Below, piece by piece: positions 10,726 through 21,307 of a DNA stretch of 64,000 nt. The stretch is from Sporopachydermia quercuum (lineage: Eukaryota; Ascomycota; Sporopachydermiomycetes; Sporopachydermiales; Sporopachydermiaceae). Made by a program: the position numbers and the translations under genes. The notes beneath the pieces were generated by a model that worked only from the letters and a program-made list of their open reading frames with translations, had not been told where the DNA came from and searched no databases. Location: positions 558,001 through 622,000 of the forward strand of contig BCGN01000009.1 in NCBI GenBank assembly GCA_001599295.1. The letters run 5' to 3'. Numbering within the stretch: position 1 is the first letter of the stretch; each line of letters opens with the position of its first letter.

Positions 10726-11835
10726 TACAATGGAATTAGGCAGAATCTAACGATAGATTCTGGAAATTTGAAGAAAAAAGGTGATTTTATGCTAGAAAAC
10801 AATTTGAAATTACGTTTTCACTGAAACGGAGACAGATCTAATAGATTTTTAGTCCTATCGACAGATAGTCAAATGGTGATGGAACAATGTTATGATGTCG
10901 CAGATACCGCTAATGATCTTTGATGTTTTCAGGTATATTTTCAGGTTCCGATAGTAGAGTTATGAGCAGAAATCAACCACCTTATCTGGCATTTATATAT
11001 TTTGCTCAGATATACTCAAACTCTATCAACAATTGATCCAATCGCCTAATCCATTCCAATTGCCATCAATAGAGGTTCGCAGACGACACTTCCTGTACTT
11101 ATCAGCCAGCGACCGTTCAGGAAAACATGCAAATGAAGTCAGTAGAAATTCTTCAATTATACCACTGAATACAACCAACTGATTTACGTAAACAGATATA
11201 TTTAATTCCTATGATTTCGTCAATAATTCTAACCAAATTGTTGGTTACTTCGTCATTATACATTATTCCTCCCGTCTACCTGTAGATTAATTTATTACCT
11301 ACCGATAGAACCCCAAATAAATGGTTGACCCGAGATGACCCGAACCAGTCAGATAAGTCACGTGACATAGCTTACCTTTTCTGAAGTCTCATAGCCCACT
11401 AACTGTTGTCTCATAACAGGCACCATATTCACTAGAGAATCCATGCAGTCAAGGAGCCAGCACAAATTACTATGGTTGTTGTTACTATGTGAACTGGCTC
11501 ACGGGTTCGTGCCAGAGAACTGAATAATGAACGAATGTATAATTGATGCTGTTTGAACAGAGACATTAGCTTAATCATCACAACGTACATGAAACTAGAT
11601 TGTGCTAACTCTTGGTTGATTGTTGCTGGTTGATTGAGTTTGATTGGATACTTAGAGCAGCACAATTGGCACTGTAAAGGTGATAGCATTGTGTAGAAGG
11701 AAGCAAACGCAACCACGATTACCATTTGTTTATTATTTATTCATAGGAACTCCTGGTAGATTAAACAGAAGAGATTTAAAGAGGCTTGGAACTAGTTGCT
11801 AAAGACAAGAAGAGTTTACAAAATATCTGGTAATA
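10726..11835. other. Divergent promoter of STP22 and VMA9
   Basis: A 1.1 kb non-coding region between two divergent endomembrane genes. It has an E-box palindrome at 11357-11366. The 97-codon minus-strand frame at 11432-11725 overlaps the VMA9 upstream region and shows no family resemblance. Confidence 0.6.
11357..11366. promoter_or_regulatory. GTCACGTGAC palindromic E-box
   Basis: A perfect 10-bp palindrome containing CACGTG with TCA/TGA flanks, the binding preference of Cbf1-type bHLH-ZIP factors and identical to the animal CLEAR motif. It lies about 470 bp before VMA9 and 630 bp before STP22. Function here is inferred from sequence only. Confidence 0.5.
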
Positions 11836-12502
11836 ATGAGTGGGTAAGTAAAGATGAGTTACAGAAGTGAGACTGTGATGTGGTCAATTCAAACTGGTTA
11901 CGAGAGCATAATGTAGTGAAACCCTGATAGTATTTGCTAGGAGAAAGTAGAAATAGGCCAGAGAACTAACAACAACTAGATGGACTGTGATTGCTGTTTT
12001 GATTGTAACAGCAGTTATTTCAACTGTATTTTGGTACACAGCTCCTAAGGAGAATCAAACGTATGTTATAATGAAAGGGGATATGAAATATTGGATGAGG
12101 GATTACAGGGGAACTTATATTTGGGTTGATGTACTAATATGCCATTACTAGTGTTTGGAGGAGCAGTGTCATTTTGACGTTATCAATGTGCTATTTAATG
12201 TATGTTTAATATATTATCAGAAGATGATAGGCTGATGGACGGTTCTATTGCATTTAGATGATGATCTATCTTTACATCATCAAGATTACATTGAGGGAAT
12301 AAAGTACTAACAGAATCTTCTAGGTGGGCCATTACTTATCTATGTATGTTTTAGTGAGGAGTCCTCACGGATTAGACATTAGTATTAATGTTCTGCAGGT
12401 GAACATGAAGTCGATGTATACTAACATTAGGTTTTAATAGGTCAACTGCACCCACTTGTTGTGCCACGACGAAGTGACTTGAGACCAGAATACGCAGAAT
12501 AA
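11836..12502 (+). CDS. VMA9: V-ATPase Vo subunit e (Vma9), five exons
   Basis: Reconstructed exons: 11836-11843, 11980-12060, 12152-12199, 12324-12343, 12441-12502. They encode 72 residues starting MSGWTVIAVLIV, with APKENQTVWRSSVILTLS in the middle and ending QLHPLVVPRRSDLRPEYAE. This closely matches yeast Vma9 (73 residues) along its whole length, including both membrane helices and the conserved C-terminus. Subunit e is a small membrane component of the Vo sector of the vacuolar proton pump and is needed for its assembly. All four introns are 91-136 nt. The first has GTAAGT, the others GTATGT; branch points are AACTAAC, TACTAAT, TACTAAC and TACTAAC. Exon 1 is 8 nt and exon 4 is 20 nt, so the gene is invisible to ORF scans. 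The Leu of QLHP is CTG. Confidence 0.95.
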
Positions 12503-13624
12503 AAAGCATTAACTATCATAGAAGTGAACAATTAATATAAGAAATATAATGGAGAATTAGGTGTGAAGTATTATCCGTTTTAATGTAATGTAGTCAGCAG
12601 AAAAGTAAATATTCGAATCCCCTATAATCCTCGATTACTTCTACAATCTTGCTTCTACAGTTAAATCCACGTAAACGAAAGTTCGATGAATCAAACAAAA
12701 CATATATTCGACAATTTATATACAGGAAATGTAGTAGACCACGACCACTAAGATTTCAACTCTCGAAAACCTAATGCTATTCTCAAAGATCCACACGATC
12801 CACACAATGAAAGAACTCACGAGGTAATGTAAGGGTACATTCTGTGGCTTAATCTTCTCCATAACCAGAACCCAAGAGCTATTGATAATATTTCAGTCAA
12901 TTGGGGCAGAAACAGGAGTTTTGATAAGAAGAAAATAGATGTTAAAATAATGTAAAAAGTAATCCAGTGAAGGGAACATGATGTTGAAACAAAAACACTC
13001 GATGATGAGCTTCGCTGTATTCGTGCTATATAATTAGTCGACTCATTTAGTTTGGTTAGTACACAATTTGATGTGAATTCAAAGGTCAGGAAAGGCCAAT
13101 AACATCTAGAATGATGAATTGGAGTAACTAGAATATTGATAGCAATTGGAAATGAACTAATAGTAAAAGGGACTTTGATGGAAAAGAAGAAACTTGCATG
13201 AAAATTTGTAATTTATAGTGGAACTCTGATTTAACGAGGTTCGCAGGTATGATATATACAACAGTATGTAATATTGGACACGGTCATGGTGATGAAGGAA
13301 TTACAAGGATATTGAGAAGTTATGACTGGAGGCCCACACAAAAAGTTCTAACAGCCACTTAGCTTGTTCTGACTTGTACTTGCTGAGATTAAATCCTGTA
13401 CCAAAAACGTGACCTGAAGGTTCTTCTCCTGCTCGCTGGCCTAGATTACGAATCTCATCGCTAATATCGCATTCCCGTTATAGTCATAGTGGATAAACGG
13501 TAGCTTAACCATTTTACTAAATAGCAGAATCCCAATTGACACGTACAACTATCTACAAAACTGGCACAGGGTTTAGTCTTACACAAGAAAGCATCTCTCT
13601 TTCACAGCCACAACAGAAATTATC
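12503..13624. other. Intergenic region between VMA9 and the membrane-protein gene
   Basis: AT-rich, with frequent stops in all frames. I found no tRNA, splice-site pair or repeat of note. Confidence 0.6.
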
Positions 13625-14710
13625 ATGGGAGTTGTATCAGCCTCAGTGACTATTGGGCTACTTGGGATTGGCATCAGTTTATACAGCTACTATACGCCTG
13701 GAACTTTAGAACCCTCAATTAATATTTTTCAGGAAAGATTTCTATCCATCTATAGAATATTTATCGACAATGTTCCACTGATATTATCTTTGTTTACAAA
13801 AATCTTTAGCTTTTGTAGGGTTATGTCTACCTGGGCTAGTTGCAGTATTCTCCAATTCAGCAGCTATGCCTTAAACAAAGGATATAAAGGATTCAACATA
13901 ATGTTGAAATGTTGGGTAATTATTTTATCGCCAGTTTGGGTCTGGGGTTACATCATGTTTTATACAACAATATATCCTTTGACATATCCTATATTGCTGG
14001 TTTATTATTGGCTTACAGCTGATAATTTTACGGGCTTATGGTTCCTTTATACCTTTTTCGGGGTAGCAATTATTATGGGGATGGTGATGGGAATGNTTTC
14101 TGGCGTTGTGATATTATTGGTAGGAAATATAGTAAAGGTAAGCTGGGAGAATAAGAATAAACACAATACATTACAAACTTCATGGAAATTGACCGAAGAC
14201 ACCTTGAAGAAAAATCTATCTGGTGAGATTGAATTAGAAGTGGAGCATCTGAATGCCCTTTGGAAGCGGGCTGAAGAGAAAGAAACGTCTATATCAAGAA
14301 AAGGAAAACGACGCTATCCACTATCACCAGAACCTGAAGCAGATTCAACCACAGACACTGCCAGCACTTATAAGTTATTTGATTCGTCGTTGACGCCGTC
14401 CAGAAGTTCTAATGATGAACATACATTGATCAGTAGTAACAGGACAATCACTCTTACTGATGATACCNATTTAACTGTTCCTTCGACATCTACTCAAAGT
14501 CCTGTCATTTTACAGAGGAAATTCAGCGACTCTAACCTACACACGAAATCTCATAGAAACCAGAAGATTACTTCGACAATAAATCTAGAGAACTATTTGG
14601 ACAATGTTGTGTATCGGAATGGTGGGAGATTGATAACCAGTCCAGTGCTGAAACGACCACTGAGTAAAGAGGAACTGATACAGTACTTGGATAAAACTGA
14701 GGAAGAATGA
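13625..14710 (+). CDS. Multi-pass membrane protein, possibly Ldb16-like
   Basis: A 361-residue protein. The N-terminal half (about 1-180) is hydrophobic, with roughly four to five predicted membrane segments, the last being the Gly/Met-rich FFGVAIIMGMVMGM followed by SGVVILLVGNIV. The C-terminal half is polar, Ser/Thr-rich and basic with KRAEEKETS and KGKRR stretches, so probably a cytosolic tail. The layout (tandem hairpins, a short Gly-rich segment after a YPLTYP-type loop, long hydrophilic tail) reminds me of fungal Ldb16, the seipin partner in lipid-droplet formation, or of the promethin/Ldo group. I see no diagnostic motif, so this is a guess. Two ambiguous bases fall in the frame. The first ATG is at 13625, with no signal-peptide cleavage pattern. 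Confidence 0.75.
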   Translation: MGVVSASVTIGLLGIGISLYSYYTPGTLEPSINIFQERFLSIYRIFIDNVPLILSLFTKIFSFCRVMSTWASCSILQFSSYALNKGYKGFNIMLKCWVIILSPVWVWGYIMFYTTIYPLTYPILLVYYWLTADNFTGLWFLYTFFGVAIIMGMVMGMXSGVVILLVGNIVKVSWENKNKHNTLQTSWKLTEDTLKKNLSGEIELEVEHLNALWKRAEEKETSISRKGKRRYPLSPEPEADSTTDTASTYKLFDSSLTPSRSSNDEHTLISSNRTITLTDDTXLTVPSTSTQSPVILQRKFSDSNLHTKSHRNQKITSTINLENYLDNVVYRNGGRLITSPVLKRPLSKEELIQYLDKTEEE

Positions 14711-17302
14711 TGTACTCTTGTTATGAACAGTGTGTATTGTAATTTTTAATGAATTGGGCAGCTTTAATGATTGTTAACCGTTATTTGTAGATACTTTTTT
14801 TGTTGATATACGCCTCATTCAAGTAAGGTTTCGTATAAAGATAGGGTTTAGAAGTTGATGTTCTTTCAAACTCTATTTATAAAATAGGAAACTATGTCTC
14901 ACGTGAAATTTACTTGTAGATGAGGTGCATGTGTCTACCCAAACTCTGACAGCAGCCAACAAGAAGACCCAAACCGACCTCTAGCAGTATCGACCTATTG
15001 ATAGTGGCAATGCCTCCAGCTAGAAGACTACATTAATTAATCTCAACAATTAAATAAGAGAAATACTATCAAATAGGATATTTAATGATGGCACTGTCAG
15101 TTGAATCTTCGTCTAATACCGCAACCCAGACGGGCCTTGATCTAATCTCAGGTACTTACTGGTGAAAGTAAACTCCATTATTGTGGTTTGCCTGACGGCT
15201 GCTAGCCGTTCAAATAACTTACATATTCTTCCAACCAACGGCTTAATTATAAATGAAAAATAACAATTGACGTATAGATTTCTCTACATGATAACTGAAA
15301 GCAAATACCAGGTTTTTTCTGGAGATGAACAATGTATAAATGACTTCCGCAGTCCTCAGGAGTTATCAGAAGCGTACGCTCTGACAGCAGTATTAACTGC
15401 CTTGTTTTATTACATATGATCTTATCTTCCATATTGCTTTTTTGAATTTTCGGGCAAAAATTCTAGCTTGGAAATGCCCTTGTTCATTTTCATTGAAATT
15501 TCGCTGAATAGAACTCGTCGTATTCCCCATCTTTCAATACAATACATTCAACCCTTCCCTGGCACAGTCTTACAATACGTCCGAATCGGACACACTGCAA
15601 ATTACCTGACAGATTTTTTTGTTCTTCTCTACGACCTAATAATTGAAGAACATCTGACTCGATCCTTGAAATATAATTGATATGTTGGGTGGAATCTACA
15701 GTCAATATACTACAGAGGACTACAACTAAATAACTGAGCAGTTTTGGTTAATCATTCAGAAAATTTTCAGTCTTCGAACCAAACACAAGTTGTAGGAGTG
15801 TGTGTACGTAGAGTAAAAGCCGTGTTTGTGCTTATGAACATTGAATCGTGAACCCGATTTGACTTTTTCTATTGATATTACGTAACTTTTAAAATAAAAG
15901 CTTCTACATTGTTATATATGATATGTATTTATTTATTTAAGCGGGTATCAAGTTCGTGATTGAGCCGAATACCAAATTTCCCATTTTGAGCATGTACAAC
16001 TGAATATTCACTCAAGCTTTTGTTAATCGGCATTTCGTCCATTTGTTCTGTCAACAAACTCCTCATCGTTTAGTGTGACATTGAAATTTCTATTATTTAC
16101 ATTATTCATGATTATCAAGCTAAGAGTCAGACAAAGCTCTTAAACCTTGACATTGTTTTTCCACATTGTTTAAGAAACAGACACGCTGCACATGATCGGC
16201 CAGAGTTAATATTCGAAGTTCCGAAGTAGTACTAACTAAATTTACATAAAAACTCCCCAATATAGATTTATCAATCTTTTAACTGCCAGGTTTCGTTATC
16301 AATCTGTATCAATTTATTACCATTTAACACTACCTCGTGCCTACGCATTTAAACTACATTATCAATATAAAGTTTAAACCTTAATTTAATGACCATTTAA
16401 ACCTTAAACGTTATTCTGATTCTAGTGTTTCTGTCACATTTGTCTCACTTCTTTCTTCCACACAGATTTATTCCTCACCTTCTAAAAATCCTCTTCATCA
16501 CCTCAACCCATCAACCGGGCACCCAGCATCCAAGTAATTGCTTTCATATAGAATAACCAATACACCCCGAAAATACACCAATAAGACCATTCAATAATCG
16601 CCATTTCACTTGGTGCTCAAACATACCAGTCCAAGTAGTTTCTGCTTGAGAACCTCCTGACATTTGCTTGTTTCTCAGCTTTTACTCCTTGTGAGTAAAC
16701 CCTTCCTTGGATTGATAGGGTCCACACATTCATTCGATCAACAGCTGAACAACTGAACGAAAATCTGAGCTGTATTATAGTACTATCACCAAATTGTTGT
16801 TTTTTTCTCAATAAAGCACAGGAACAGGTTTTTATATCCACTTTATTCTCATTTAGTTGTCTTAGCGCCCAGTGGCTGTTCACCTCTAAGTGATCCCAAT
16901 AGCCACTATCTGCCATAGCAAACATAGTAAGTCTAGCAAGCATAACATACCATAGAAGTGTTGAATCTGGCCGAGCTTTGGATACAACTTTGTGTTAGAG
17001 ATCAAGCAATCAACAGTGTGAGATCACAGCTGCATATATTGATTGGATTCTTTCATAGATACCCGCAGTTAATTCAATCGAGTACCACAAACAACTAACC
17101 NTGTTAAAGAACTCAAAGGATCCAACCGCTTCTTTACGTTGATAATTAGTTGTGGACATTGAACTCAAATAGAACGTTTTAGAATCGCAGTAAATAAAGA
17201 AACAAACAATCCGTCACTGTAATTTATCTCACCGTCAAAATACCANTATCAACGTATTATCGGGAGATTCTCATACAGCCATCACTATACAACCAACATT
17301 TG
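14711..17302. other. Long intergenic region upstream of SAT4
   Basis: A 2.6 kb stretch. Short frames at 15247-15432, 15490-15705 and 16617-16943 (minus) and 15468-15680 (plus) have no recognisable family. The last minus frame (108 codons, ATG at 16943) is the longest but overlaps the likely SAT4 leader. A TCACGTGA occurs at 14899-14906. Two good donor-like GTAAGT sequences on the minus strand (about 15157 and 15223) lack a matching branch point and acceptor. Confidence 0.45.
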
Positions 17303-19510
17303 ATGCCATTGAACTCCCTAGTATATGATCCAGCATTTGACGCCCCTGGAACCGGTATTAAATCACTGAGCATTAACGACGAAACGATTACTTCCAGTAT
17401 GCAGGCACCAAACTCTCCTAACGGCAACTCTCCCATGTCAACTGCATCTATTTATATGAATGCTGACATTTCACGATCTACGTCAAATCTACTGGGAATG
17501 AGAAAGAAGGCCCAGAGGAGCACAATATCAGGCCTGGCTGCTAATGATGATTCTCTACCAGTCTCTCCTGTGAAATCATCATCTTCAGCTGCCAATCCAC
17601 AATCTTTGACTTCATCAACCAGAGACTCTGAAGAACCTGTGAAGAAGACCAAAGAAAGATCATCAACAGTGAGCAGATTATCCCGTTTTATCCCTGGGGC
17701 TTCTAAAGTGCATTTACGGTTAAACCATCAAGACGAACGAGAAAAGGAAAAAGAGAAGGAAGAGGAGAATGAAAAGGAGAAAGAGAGAAGTAAAACAGCA
17801 CATGTAAAGCAAGGAAGAGCATACGGCCGAAGGAGCAATTCTGTCTCCACCGCTGATCTTCCAGGACATATTTACCTTAGCGATAGACCAGTTTATGATG
17901 CGAGCTCGAGCTTGTCTCCTCATGGTACAGGAGCCAAAATAAGGGCTACTGGTGGTTCCTCTGCTTCATCTATCTCTTCGTTATCCTCAGGAACGAGTTC
18001 TGTTACTGCCCTAACAGCTTCGGATACTGCATCCACAACGAAGCACCAAAAAGTCTCCGGGGTGCATCATTCAGCAACCATTTCAGCTTCTAGTAAAGAG
18101 AAATACTTTGCCAGAAGGAACTCCGACGAGAAATCCCCTTCTTTAACTCCAACAGGATCCATTGCAACTTCTTCTTCTGGCGCAACTGCCACCTCCCGCA
18201 ACGGTTCTGACGTGCATAGAAGCGCCTCCATTTCGTCCTCAGGGTTAAGCAAAAACCATCATCAGTCGCGATTTATTGTCCTGGATAATGGCTCGCATAT
18301 CCACAACCTGAAAAACACAAAACGGCAAGAAAAGCTGAGCCATTTGATCAAAGACCTCATTGGCGGGAAACGAGCGCGAGACGAAGCAGTGTCCGCCGTG
18401 CCAGAGCTTCTCAAAGAAATCATGCCCCAAACCATAGGGAAGAGCCCCCAGGAGCCACAGAGTCCGCTTGGCACACCGCTTGGTACACCCATTGGCACAC
18501 AGGAGTCTTCAGGATCTGGTAGACCGGGGTCCAAACAACCACCACTCCTGATCTCCAATTTGATCAACAACGTGGAGTCTGGCAGCGAGCTCTTCTATGG
18601 GTCCTCCAACGTGAATCCTGCTACAGACGTCCGGCCTTTTTTTGAGAAATACGGCCGGTGCCAAGAAGTAGTTGGCCGGGGTGCCTTTGGCGTAGTACGC
18701 ATCTCCCATAAAATCGACCCAGCGTCCAACAAGGAAACTCTGTATGCTGTGAAAGAGTTCAAGAAGAGACCGCACGAGGACGAAAAGCTTTACTCCCGCA
18801 GACTTACCAGCGAGTTTTGTATCAGCTCAGGCCTCAAGCACGTCAATATCATCAACTGTTTAGACCTTTTGAAGGACGTGAAAGGCGAATACTGTGAAGT
18901 CATGGAGTTCTGCGACGGTGGGGACCTTTACTCTCTTGTTATATCCTATGGCAAACTGGAATATCTGGAGGCGGACTGTTTTTTTAAACAGATTATGACG
19001 GGGGTCAATTTCATGCATGAAATGGGCGTGAGTCATNGAGATCTAAAGCCGGAAAACCTGCTTCTGACGTCAAACGGAACTATCAAAATAACAGATTTCG
19101 GCAGTGCCGAATGCTTTAAAATGGCATGGGAACGGGAAGTACATTTGAGCCAAGGTCTGTGCGGGAGCTCGCCTTATATTGCGCCCGAGGAGTACGTGAG
19201 TAAAACGTTTGATCCCCGGCCATTGGATGTCTGGGCGTGCGGTATAATTTATATGGCCATGCGAACGGGGAGACAACTGTGGGAAACGGCAAACAGCAAC
19301 GACGAATTCTATCAGCATTATTTGAAGGGCCGGAAGAAGGAAAGTGGCTATGAGCCTATTGAGAGTCTGAAACGGGCGCGCTGTCGTAATGTGATTTATT
19401 CCATATTGGATCCTGTGCCAGAACGGAGGCTGACGGCAAAGCAGGTGTTGAACAGTGAATGGGGGCGAGAAATTAGAGTATGTGAAGCGGGATTGCATGG
19501 TTGTTATTAG
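17303..19510 (+). CDS. SAT4: Ser/Thr kinase Sat4/Hal4 (NPR1/HAL5 family)
   Basis: A 735-residue protein with a long Ser-rich N-terminal region (about 1-440) and a C-terminal kinase domain (about 450-728). Visible kinase elements are the glycine loop GRGAFGVV, the VAIK-type Lys in YAVKEFK, the catalytic loop HxDLKPENLLL (the middle residue is obscured by one ambiguous base; A or C would give Arg), DFG at about 598 and APEEY. Signature strings of the Hal4/Hal5 group are present: RRLTSEFCIS, YCEVMEFC.GGDLY, GSSPYIAPEE, IYMAMRTGRQLW and VLNSEWGR. In yeast, Sat4/Hal4 stabilises plasma-membrane transporters, notably the potassium transporters Trk1/Trk2, and aids salt tolerance. The in-frame TTG just upstream is ignored in favour of the ATG at 17303. 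The last third is visibly more GC-rich than the surroundings. Confidence 0.93.
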   Translation: MPLNSLVYDPAFDAPGTGIKSLSINDETITSSMQAPNSPNGNSPMSTASIYMNADISRSTSNLLGMRKKAQRSTISGLAANDDSLPVSPVKSSSSAANPQSLTSSTRDSEEPVKKTKERSSTVSRLSRFIPGASKVHLRLNHQDEREKEKEKEEENEKEKERSKTAHVKQGRAYGRRSNSVSTADLPGHIYLSDRPVYDASSSLSPHGTGAKIRATGGSSASSISSLSSGTSSVTALTASDTASTTKHQKVSGVHHSATISASSKEKYFARRNSDEKSPSLTPTGSIATSSSGATATSRNGSDVHRSASISSSGLSKNHHQSRFIVLDNGSHIHNLKNTKRQEKLSHLIKDLIGGKRARDEAVSAVPELLKEIMPQTIGKSPQEPQSPLGTPLGTPIGTQESSGSGRPGSKQPPLLISNLINNVESGSELFYGSSNVNPATDVRPFFEKYGRCQEVVGRGAFGVVRISHKIDPASNKETLYAVKEFKKRPHEDEKLYSRRLTSEFCISSGLKHVNIINCLDLLKDVKGEYCEVMEFCDGGDLYSLVISYGKLEYLEADCFFKQIMTGVNFMHEMGVSHXDLKPENLLLTSNGTIKITDFGSAECFKMAWEREVHLSQGLCGSSPYIAPEEYVSKTFDPRPLDVWACGIIYMAMRTGRQLWETANSNDEFYQHYLKGRKKESGYEPIESLKRARCRNVIYSILDPVPERRLTAKQVLNSEWGREIRVCEAGLHGCY

Positions 19511-20233
19511 AGAAGGTGGCTTATAGTAACGGAAAGTTGTAGATTAGCTTAGGTGCTGGGAACTGGAAGAAGAAGAGTGTAGATGTAATGTACATCAAAG
19601 GAAAGGATTTAACGGTGTAGCGGTGGTGGAGATGAATTAATTTACTGAGTTTTGACTGAGTGAATTTCTGGGAGGTATAGTAACTATGAATGTAATTGGT
19701 GTTGAGAGTCTTTTGGCTAATGTTATAGATGATGATGATGATGATGATGATGTATTGATATGTATTTTATCATAGGCGAATACCATTTATCCATACATTT
19801 ATATCTAATAGAGTAAAAAGCAAAGCAGAGAATGGCATAGTGGAGCCTAGCATAAAGAAAGAATCTACTTAGTAGTTTATGCTTTAATCCTTCTAAGACT
19901 AAAGGAGAATGTCATTAAATGAAAGTACATCTTTGCGTCTGCTAATATATCATATACATCAGATTATTACGGAGAACCTCACTTTGTCCAAACCTTCAGC
20001 TAGAATGTGTATAATCATGGAAGTTTCTCATCATTTCCAACAATATTTAGATCATGTTCTTTTTATCGTTTATCCATATTGATTATTATCATCAGTATTT
20101 TATTCAAAATATCCTCTAAATACCTTTATACTTTTCCATCAGCGCTAAGCAGTTAATGAATTAGCTCACTTAGCTCAATNTCAAAAGTTCATATTAAACT
20201 CGTATATCATAAATTCGGAAAATTCCGAAGTAC
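19511..20233. other. Intergenic region between SAT4 and tRNA-Leu
   Basis: Non-coding and AT-rich. It contains a (GAT)8 microsatellite at 19728-19751. Nothing else was recognised. Confidence 0.65.
19728..19751. repeat. (GAT)8 microsatellite
   Basis: Eight uninterrupted GAT units in the 3' flank of SAT4, outside any gene. Confidence 0.9.
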
Positions 20234-20330
20234 GGGAGTGTGGCCGAGTGGTCTAAGGCGCCAGCTTCAGGTTTTGTTCTTGAGTTTGCTGGTCTCGAAA
20301 GAGGCGTGAGTTCGAACCTCACCGCTCTCA
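20234..20330 (+). tRNA. tRNA-Leu (CAG anticodon) with a 15-nt intron
   Basis: A 97-nt gene that folds as a class II tRNA. The acceptor stem GGGAGTG pairs with CGCTCTC (two wobbles). A leucine-type D arm has a GCC/GGC stem and GTGGTCTAAG loop. Anticodon stem CCAGC (20261-20265) pairs with GCTGG (20288-20292); there is a long variable arm TCTC-GAAA-GAG and a T arm GTGAG-TTCGAAC-CTCAC. Anticodon CAG is at 20268-20270, T33 precedes it, and the discriminator is A, all leucine features (serine CUG-reassigned tRNAs carry G73 and often G33). The loop has 22 nt, implying a 15-nt intron (20272-20286) after position 37. Intron CTTGA (20279-20283) can pair with the TCAGG of the anticodon region, the canonical pre-tRNA pairing. 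Confidence 0.93.
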
Positions 20331-21307
20331 ATATTATTTTTGAGAAAAATGTAAAGCCAACTTTTTCTTTTTGAGGGAGTGACAAGAGAGCTTGTGGTCG
20401 ACTTTTCATGCTTTGAGAAAGTGAAAGAATAAATTTATTATATTTGAAGAGCTTTTTCATGGTTTGAGAGTAGGGGTTGATGTAAATGTGTTGAAAGGTA
20501 GTGGTGAACGGTGTATAAAGTTTGAAGTAAAATTGAGAGTATATGCATGTATGAAATAAGGTTTGAGAATTTAAGATGAAGATCAATCTAGATTAGAATA
20601 GTGAATATGATTTAAGCGGATATTTGCCATAATAGAGTGGCTAGATAGCATTGTTTAGTCTAGCCGAGGATAATTTAATAAAATAGTTTCAGATTGAACT
20701 GTGAGTATCTTTGCTAAAGATCCCATTCAACAAATCCATTGCAAAGAGGGACCTGAAAGTAAACATATGAAAGTATCCATAACGGGCAAGAAATATCTGA
20801 ACTGTAAATATAAAGTCATGAACGTTATTCCGATCTTTGTCTACGTACTTCAATCTATCTTAAATACCACTATTAAACTTATATATCTCTACTGAAGTTA
20901 TTATGTTCCTCCTTATATAAGCAGCAGAGATGTTTTCATTACTTCCAAATATTTGTTGCTTATCGCATAGCGCTTACCTACAACTCAATCACACTCAAAC
21001 AACACTGATCATAAAGTTATAGTTCAAAATAAGCTCAAATTTAATACCTCTTTCTTTCAGCAAACAAAAAATTAGTTACTATGTAAAACTTTCTTTCTGT
21101 AGTGATAAAACGGAAAATCCTTTCAAGCACATAGAAATGCAAGTGGTTTACTTGTCAGATAAGGTATTCAAAGTGCCATACTGCTGAATAGTTAACTAAA
21201 CAGTAGATAATTTGAAGATAAGATAGTTAGTTTTTTTCAGTTCTCATTGATTATAGTTTCAGGATTTCTACTGTTTTATATTCTCCATAGATATCGTATA
21301 GTTAACT
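20331..21307. other. Intergenic region upstream of ECM1
   Basis: No ORF or RNA gene recognised. A T-rich tract follows the tRNA within about 40 bp and may serve Pol III termination. The remainder is presumably the ECM1 promoter. Confidence 0.6.

Noticed and set aside
11432-11725. 97-codon minus-strand ORF in the STP22/VMA9 intergenic region
   Set aside because: It overlaps the VMA9 upstream region, has no family resemblance, and its composition is Cys/Ser/Gln-rich without a domain pattern. Most likely chance.
14940-15180. Possible small spliced gene on the minus strand (short ATG exon followed by GTAAGTACC, with a downstream stretch faintly like Cox9)
   Set aside because: The putative intron lacks the CTAAC/CTAAT branch point present in all fourteen accepted introns, and the product misses the Trp-rich and C-terminal motifs of Cox9.
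16617-16943. 108-codon minus-strand ORF upstream of SAT4
   Set aside because: ATG-initiated but no recognisable motif, and placed in the probable SAT4 promoter or leader. Kept out for lack of support.
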